DNA of 8,690 bases from Weeksellaceae bacterium (GTDB taxonomy: Bacteria; Bacteroidota; Bacteroidia; Flavobacteriales; Weeksellaceae): assembly GCA_022701475.1 (NCBI GenBank), contig JAKOOI010000068.1, positions 1 through 8,690 of the forward strand, read 5' to 3'. A program made the translations under genes and the position numbers. Of the stretch, positions 5,744 through 8,690 are shown piece by piece. Below the pieces are notes generated by a model. It had not been told where the DNA came from. It made no database searches and worked only from the letters and a program-made list of their open reading frames with translations. The first letter of the stretch is position 1, and each line of letters starts with the position of its first letter.

Positions 5744-6496
5744 TTATTTCCGTATCATTCCCTGAAAAGCTTCGACGGAATTTTTTACCTGTAGCTTCTC
5801 CAGGATATTCTGTCTGTGACGGCTCACGGTGTTGATGCTGATGCACAGCACGGCAGCAATTTCCTTACTGGTACAGCCGTCCCCGATGAGTTTCAGTACT
5901 TCGATCTCTCTTTTGGACAGGATTCTGTTGTCGATCATCGTATCTTCCGAAACCGTCTCCCCTTTTACGGTATTGATGATTGAAAAGACGGGCATTCTAT
6001 TCCCCGGCGGATCCGGCACCAGGTTATAAAGGCAGAGTGCGAACCTTAGTTTGAGGTTATGGGTGGAATAAAAATAAAACATCCGGTGCCGGACCAGCCT
6101 TGGGTTTCCGTTACGGTCCTGCATCCTGATCAGTGAGAGTACTGAAAAATCGCTTCTTTCTTCAGGCTTCACTGTTTCCAGCAGCCTGAAAAATTTTAGC
6201 TCATGGATGTACTTTCTCATTTTATCATCCGGGTGGATTTTCTTCAGAATTTCCTCTTCCCAGATTGAATCGATCACCGCGGGATTTCCGCCAAACTCCA
6301 GTCCGAGCTCGGTACCGGTTTTCGAATTGAAAAGATAACTCCTGTTGAGCTGCATATCGCTCAGCACTGCCACGGAATGTTCAGCCACGGAAAAAGAATA
6401 GGCCATATGCTGGTAAGGCTCCGGATCCATACGGCAGGATTTTTTCGCAGAAGTTTTTTTCAACAGGGCCTCGTTAAGGGTTTCCAGGATCTCCAT
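5744..6496 (-). CDS. LuxR-type HTH transcriptional regulator with PAS-like N-terminal domain
   Basis: A 250-aa two-domain regulator. The C terminus (about 192-248) is a clear LuxR/GerE DNA-binding domain: LSKREIEVLKLIGDG (193-207), then TSKEIAAVLCISINTVSRHRQNILEKL, with the recognition helix near 219-231. The N-terminal 170 residues have a PAS-like pattern, including ILKKIHPDD (83-91) and the strand-rich RNGNPRLVRHRMFYFYS (128-144), as in PAS sensors that read a small ligand. There is no response-regulator receiver domain and no membrane segment, so it is predicted to be a cytoplasmic one-component regulator. It is divergent from the secreted DUF1349 gene and may control it (inference). It lies 219 bp upstream of the oxoamine synthase operon in the same direction. 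The ligand and targets are unknown. Confidence 0.88.
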   Translation of the reverse strand: MEILETLNEALLKKTSAKKSCRMDPEPYQHMAYSFSVAEHSVAVLSDMQLNRSYLFNSKTGTELGLEFGGNPAVIDSIWEEEILKKIHPDDKMRKYIHELKFFRLLETVKPEERSDFSVLSLIRMQDRNGNPRLVRHRMFYFYSTHNLKLRFALCLYNLVPDPPGNRMPVFSIINTVKGETVSEDTMIDNRILSKREIEVLKLIGDGCTSKEIAAVLCISINTVSRHRQNILEKLQVKNSVEAFQGMIRK

Positions 6497-6516
6497 AAAA
6501 TGGTTATTTATCAGTA

Positions 6517-6547
6517 TTGGCAGGATTCTGCTTTCACTGTATTTTTG
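6517..6547 (+). promoter_or_regulatory. Bacteroidota-type promoter of the DUF1349 gene
   Basis: TTG (6517-6519) and TATTTTTG (6540-6547) are separated by 20 bp, matching the Bacteroidota/Flavobacterium pattern of TTG plus TAnnTTTG. This is the only promoter here with both elements. Transcription should begin near 6552-6556, which rules out the upstream in-frame ATG at 6517 as the start of the gene and supports 6580 or 6595. Confidence 0.6.
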
Positions 6548-6594
6548 TGAAAATAAATGTAAAGATACTTAGTGTATTGATGAAATCCCCGAAA

Positions 6595-7242
6595 ATGAAG
6601 AGAATATTTTTAAGCGCATGCCTGTTTTGCATTACCAGCCAGGGTTTTGCACAAACCCTTGAGAAAATGATCTGGTTCAATGAGCCTCAGCAATGGGAAG
6701 CAAAGAAGAACAGCCTGAGCATGTGGGTGACCCCGCAAAGCGATTACTGGAGAATTTCCCATTACGGATTTACGGTAGACGATGCCCCTTTCCTCTACAA
6801 TACCTATGGTGGTGAATTTGAGGCAAAAGTGAAGATTTCCGGTGATTACAAAGCCAGATTCGATCAGATGGGGCTTATGCTGAGGACAGATAAAGAGAAT
6901 TATATCAAAGCCGGAATTGAATTTGTAGACGGCAAGTATAACCTGAGCACCGTAGTGACCCATACTACCAGCGACTGGAGCGTCATCACGCTGGATAAAG
7001 TGCCTCCGGCCGTATGGATAAAAGCCGTAAGAAGGCTTGACGCTGTAGAAATTTTTTACTCATTTGATGACAAAAACTATATCATGATGAGAAATGCCTT
7101 TCTTCAGGACAACACCCCTGTCATGGTAGGCCTGATGGCTGCCTGTCCGGACGGGAAAGGTTTCCGGGCAACCTTCGAGAATTTCCAGGTCACCCATCTG
7201 CCGGATCAGCGGAGACTGAAATGGCTGGAGAACAATAAATAA
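6595..7242 (+). CDS. Secreted DUF1349 (concanavalin A-like fold) protein
   Basis: A 215-aa protein with a cleavable signal peptide: basic MKR, a hydrophobic core, then SQGFA before QTLEK, predicting cleavage after A19. The mature part is one DUF1349 domain (about 25-200). Its hallmarks are DQMGLMLRTDKENYIKAG (90-107), GIEFVDGKYNLSTVVT (107-122) and SDWS (126-129). The fold is a beta-sandwich of the concanavalin A/laminin-G type, often seen in carbohydrate-binding or glycoside-processing contexts, but the function of this group is not established. The start was placed at the ATG at 6595 because it follows an A-rich stretch and gives a standard signal peptide; an in-frame ATG at 6580 adds five residues and is equally possible. 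The protein has no C-terminal sorting domain, so it is probably periplasmic. A terminator-like hairpin follows at 7297-7332. Confidence 0.88.
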   Translation: MKRIFLSACLFCITSQGFAQTLEKMIWFNEPQQWEAKKNSLSMWVTPQSDYWRISHYGFTVDDAPFLYNTYGGEFEAKVKISGDYKARFDQMGLMLRTDKENYIKAGIEFVDGKYNLSTVVTHTTSDWSVITLDKVPPAVWIKAVRRLDAVEIFYSFDDKNYIMMRNAFLQDNTPVMVGLMAACPDGKGFRATFENFQVTHLPDQRRLKWLENNK

Positions 7243-7765
7243 AGGAATCTTCTGTTGATCAGAACTACGCTGCAGCGAATTTTCCGTTAAAACTATAAAG
7301 AGGCTGAAATCATAATGATATCCAGCCTTTTCTGCTTTACCAGTATTTACCTACCGGCAGAGGCGTTTTGATAAATTAATACTTCCTGCTATACTTCAAA
7401 TAAATTTCCGGTGTGAAAGCGCAGCCGGTTTATGAATTTATATTTCTTTGAGATCAATTAATATACATACCACAACACTGAAATGCTTATGTATTTAATT
7501 CTCTAAAAATAATTACAAATTAATGCTGTTTTATTACAAATATTTAATATTTTTAATATAATTAATTTTTTGGTTAGATATTTGAACTTGCCATTTTGAA
7601 GTTTTTCTCTTCATCACAGTAAAAAGGAAACGCATGTCAGTACAATTTCTTTCTCCGCGGGACAGCCTTGTCAGGGTACTAAGGAGGTCATTTCCGATTC
7701 CCGTCATCTGACGGCCTTTACCGACATGCACTTACCAACCTTTCACCATTAATACTTTACATCCC
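7243..7765. other. 523-bp region without a convincing gene
   Basis: Apart from the terminator-like hairpin (7297-7332), this spacer is very AT-rich, especially 7430-7580. A small hairpin with CCGTCA (7701-7706) and TGACGG (7709-7714) lies near its right end, and AGGAGG occurs at 7682-7687 with no start codon at a usable distance. The 65-codon minus-strand frame at 7534-7731 has no family resemblance and is rejected. I recognise no known RNA. Confidence 0.6.
7297..7332 (+). terminator. Probable intrinsic terminator of the DUF1349 gene
   Basis: AGGCTG (7301-7306) pairs with CAGCCT (7323-7328). The stem extends outward by a G-T pair and three A-T pairs into TTTT (7328-7331). The loop region contains ATCAT and ATGAT, which can pair as an upper stem. 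The structure starts 55 bp after the DUF1349 stop codon. The U tract is short, so termination strength is uncertain. Confidence 0.5.
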
Positions 7766-8095
7766 ATGATTTACGAAGACCACCATTCTGTAGTACAGGA
7801 TAGCCATAATCTCTCATTTACCAGAAACACCATCAATTTCTACGGTGATAAATCATTTATCCTGAATTCCCTTCAGAAGATAAAGACCAATACCCTGTGC
7901 AAAATAAGAAGGAAAGCCATCAATAAGCTGATCAGGGAATATACCCGGCATCTGAATTATATTGAAAACGAGGATCTGGATTCGAAACCTGAGAACTATG
8001 AGCTCTCTCCTGTTTATGCCAGACAGTCCTATAATAAGGTAGTCAAGGAAAATGAATACCTGCAGAAAATTATGGTATTTCTTACAAATCCCTGA
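7766..8095 (+). CDS. Hypothetical small basic protein
   Basis: A 109-aa frame from ATG to TGA that I do not recognise. It has a lysine- and arginine-rich central segment (about 38-62, including KIRRKAINKLIREYTRH) likely to be a helix, a second probable helix near 85-106, and a more polar acidic stretch between them (68-77). There is no signal peptide, membrane segment or cysteine motif. Base composition is like the neighbouring genes and no other frame competes well, so it is probably real. It stands alone between two gene-poor spacers, with no clear promoter box. The basic helix would allow nucleic-acid binding, but nothing shows it. Confidence 0.6.
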   Translation: MIYEDHHSVVQDSHNLSFTRNTINFYGDKSFILNSLQKIKTNTLCKIRRKAINKLIREYTRHLNYIENEDLDSKPENYELSPVYARQSYNKVVKENEYLQKIMVFLTNP

Positions 8096-8172
8096 GCCGC
8101 CCGGAAGAATAAGCCGGCTGAAGGTACTTCATGCGCGGTACTGGCAACACTTTAATAAATCACTTATTATTG

Positions 8173-8197
8173 ATCAAAGCCGTAAATACGGTTTGAT
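8173..8197. repeat. Imperfect inverted repeat forming an 11-pair bulged stem-loop
   Basis: ATCAAA (8173-8178) pairs with TTTGAT (8192-8197), and CCGTA (8180-8184) with TACGG (8187-8191), with G8179 bulged. The closing A-T pair is too tight for a 2-base loop, so about ten pairs with a 4-base loop is realistic. No U tract follows on either strand. It may mark the 3' end of the mRNA from 7766-8095 or a regulatory site. Confidence 0.35.
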
Positions 8198-8354
8198 GAA
8201 GGTACCCTTTCACTACCACATACTTAATCTTAAAGCAAATCATCATACCTCATAACAACCGATATAATATATTGATTTAAAATTATTTAACTTAATAACA
8301 CCTGTATGTGAATTAAAAATAAAAATAGTATTCATTCCATAAGGCATGGTATTT

Positions 8355-8370
8355 GTAATTATATAATTAC
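8355..8370. promoter_or_regulatory. 16-bp perfect palindrome upstream of the gene at 8428
   Basis: GTAATTATATAATTAC is a perfect inverted repeat, 57 bp before the ATG at 8428. Its position suits an operator for a dimeric regulator near that gene's promoter. It is all A/T except for the end bases, in AT-rich DNA, so chance is a real alternative. Confidence 0.3.
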
Positions 8371-8427
8371 GTAAAAAAACTCATTCACCTAACTGACTTA
8401 TAATAACTTTAATACACACAAAATATT

Positions 8428-8690
8428 ATGAACGTTGCAGATCTAAAAATCAAAAATTTAGTAGAATACAAAAATCAGATCTATAACATCACTGAGATTT
8501 TTCAGGATGACGAGAGAGGTTATTTTGTGAAGATTGAAAATGACATCCATAGTTTTTCTGTACCGGCAGGATCCATCAGGCCGATCCAGATTACGGAAGA
8601 ATGGCTGGAGAAATTCGGTTTCTCAAGAACGTACAGTTCTGAACAACGGATCCGTTATGAGAGACCGGAAGCATTTATCAAATATGATAT
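8428..8690 (+). CDS. Conserved hypothetical protein of the PI-x-(L/I)-TEEWL-x-KFGF type, cut by window edge
   Basis: The first 87 codons from ATG are open to the right edge. The product has two beta-rich halves: KIKNLVEYKNQIYNITEIF (7-25) and GYFVKIENDIHSFSVPAGSI (31-50), followed by IRPIQITEEWLEKFGF (50-65). That last motif is typical of small Bacteroidota proteins of unknown function, found on chromosomes and in mobile or phage regions. The fold resembles a small beta-barrel followed by a helix (inference). No signal peptide or catalytic motif is visible. The start is the first ATG, after an A-rich stretch with no Shine-Dalgarno sequence. The C terminus lies outside the window. Confidence 0.75.
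   Translation, partial: MNVADLKIKNLVEYKNQIYNITEIFQDDERGYFVKIENDIHSFSVPAGSIRPIQITEEWLEKFGFSRTYSSEQRIRYERPEAFIKYD

Larger units (their letters stand above)
8096..8427. other. 332-bp AT-rich spacer with two inverted repeats
   Basis: No gene is supported; a 67-codon plus frame at 8052-8255 overlaps the preceding gene out of frame and resembles nothing. The spacer holds a strong bulged stem-loop (8173-8197) and a perfect 16-bp AT-rich palindrome (8355-8370). No full TAnnTTTG match was found upstream of the gene at 8428. Confidence 0.6.

Noticed and set aside
6517..6594. In-frame ATG at 6517 as the start of the DUF1349 gene.
   Set aside because: It coincides with the -33 element and lies upstream of the predicted transcription start, and it would put a nonsense extension before a proper signal peptide.
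6595..6654. A lipobox-like LSAC near the N terminus of the DUF1349 protein, suggesting a lipoprotein.
   Set aside because: The cysteine would be at residue 9 (or 14 from the upstream ATG), leaving too short a hydrophobic core. A normal signal peptidase I site (GFA before Q) follows the full hydrophobic stretch.
7682..7687. AGGAGG resembling a strong Shine-Dalgarno sequence.
   Set aside because: No start codon lies at a usable distance and recognised genes here do not use such sites.
7534..7731. 65-codon minus-strand frame.
   Set aside because: No family resemblance, an AT-driven C terminus, no promoter or context, and nothing beyond an open frame.
8052..8255. 67-codon plus-strand frame overlapping the end of the 109-aa gene.
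   Set aside because: It is out of frame with a more plausible gene, has low-complexity composition and crosses the bulged stem-loop.

Overview
The window looks like chromosomal DNA of a flavobacterium in the phylum Bacteroidota, most likely Chryseobacterium or a close relative in the Weeksellaceae (inference). Reasons: coding regions of moderate GC between very AT-rich spacers; no Shine-Dalgarno sequence in front of any recognised start; several upstream matches to the Bacteroidota -7 promoter element TAnnTTTG; a DAHP synthase fused to a C-terminal chorismate mutase; and a DnaX without the usual zinc-binding cysteines.

Layout. Six genes lie on the minus strand. Reading right to left, these are a PAS-like/LuxR regulator (5744-6496), an alpha-oxoamine synthase (4262-5524), a TetR regulator (3633-4262), dnaX (1828-3533, split by a frameshift), a bifunctional DAHP synthase/chorismate mutase (321-1400), and the first 51 codons of rsgA (1-154). 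Three genes lie on the plus strand: a secreted DUF1349 protein divergent from the LuxR gene (6595-7242), a small orphan basic protein (7766-8095), and the start of a small conserved hypothetical protein (8428 to the right edge). About 520 bp (7243-7765) and 330 bp (8096-8427) on the right carry no convincing gene.

How the parts relate. The alpha-oxoamine synthase and TetR genes overlap by one base and form a coupled pair. Just upstream, a perfect 14-bp palindrome overlaps a -7 promoter box, which suggests the TetR protein controls its own operon. The synthase belongs to the fold that makes sphingoid or capnoid (sulfonolipid) bases, so the pair may be a self-regulated membrane-lipid unit (inference). 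dnaX, the DAHP synthase and rsgA are housekeeping genes for replication, aromatic amino acid synthesis and ribosome assembly.

The most notable signal is in dnaX. A run of ten A residues sits exactly where the short gamma-like reading frame ends and the tau C-terminal frame takes over by a -1 shift. This fits production of two clamp-loader subunits by slippage, although a homopolymer sequencing error must be excluded. I found no CRISPR array, IS element, tRNA, rRNA or prophage module, and no clearly new multi-gene system.
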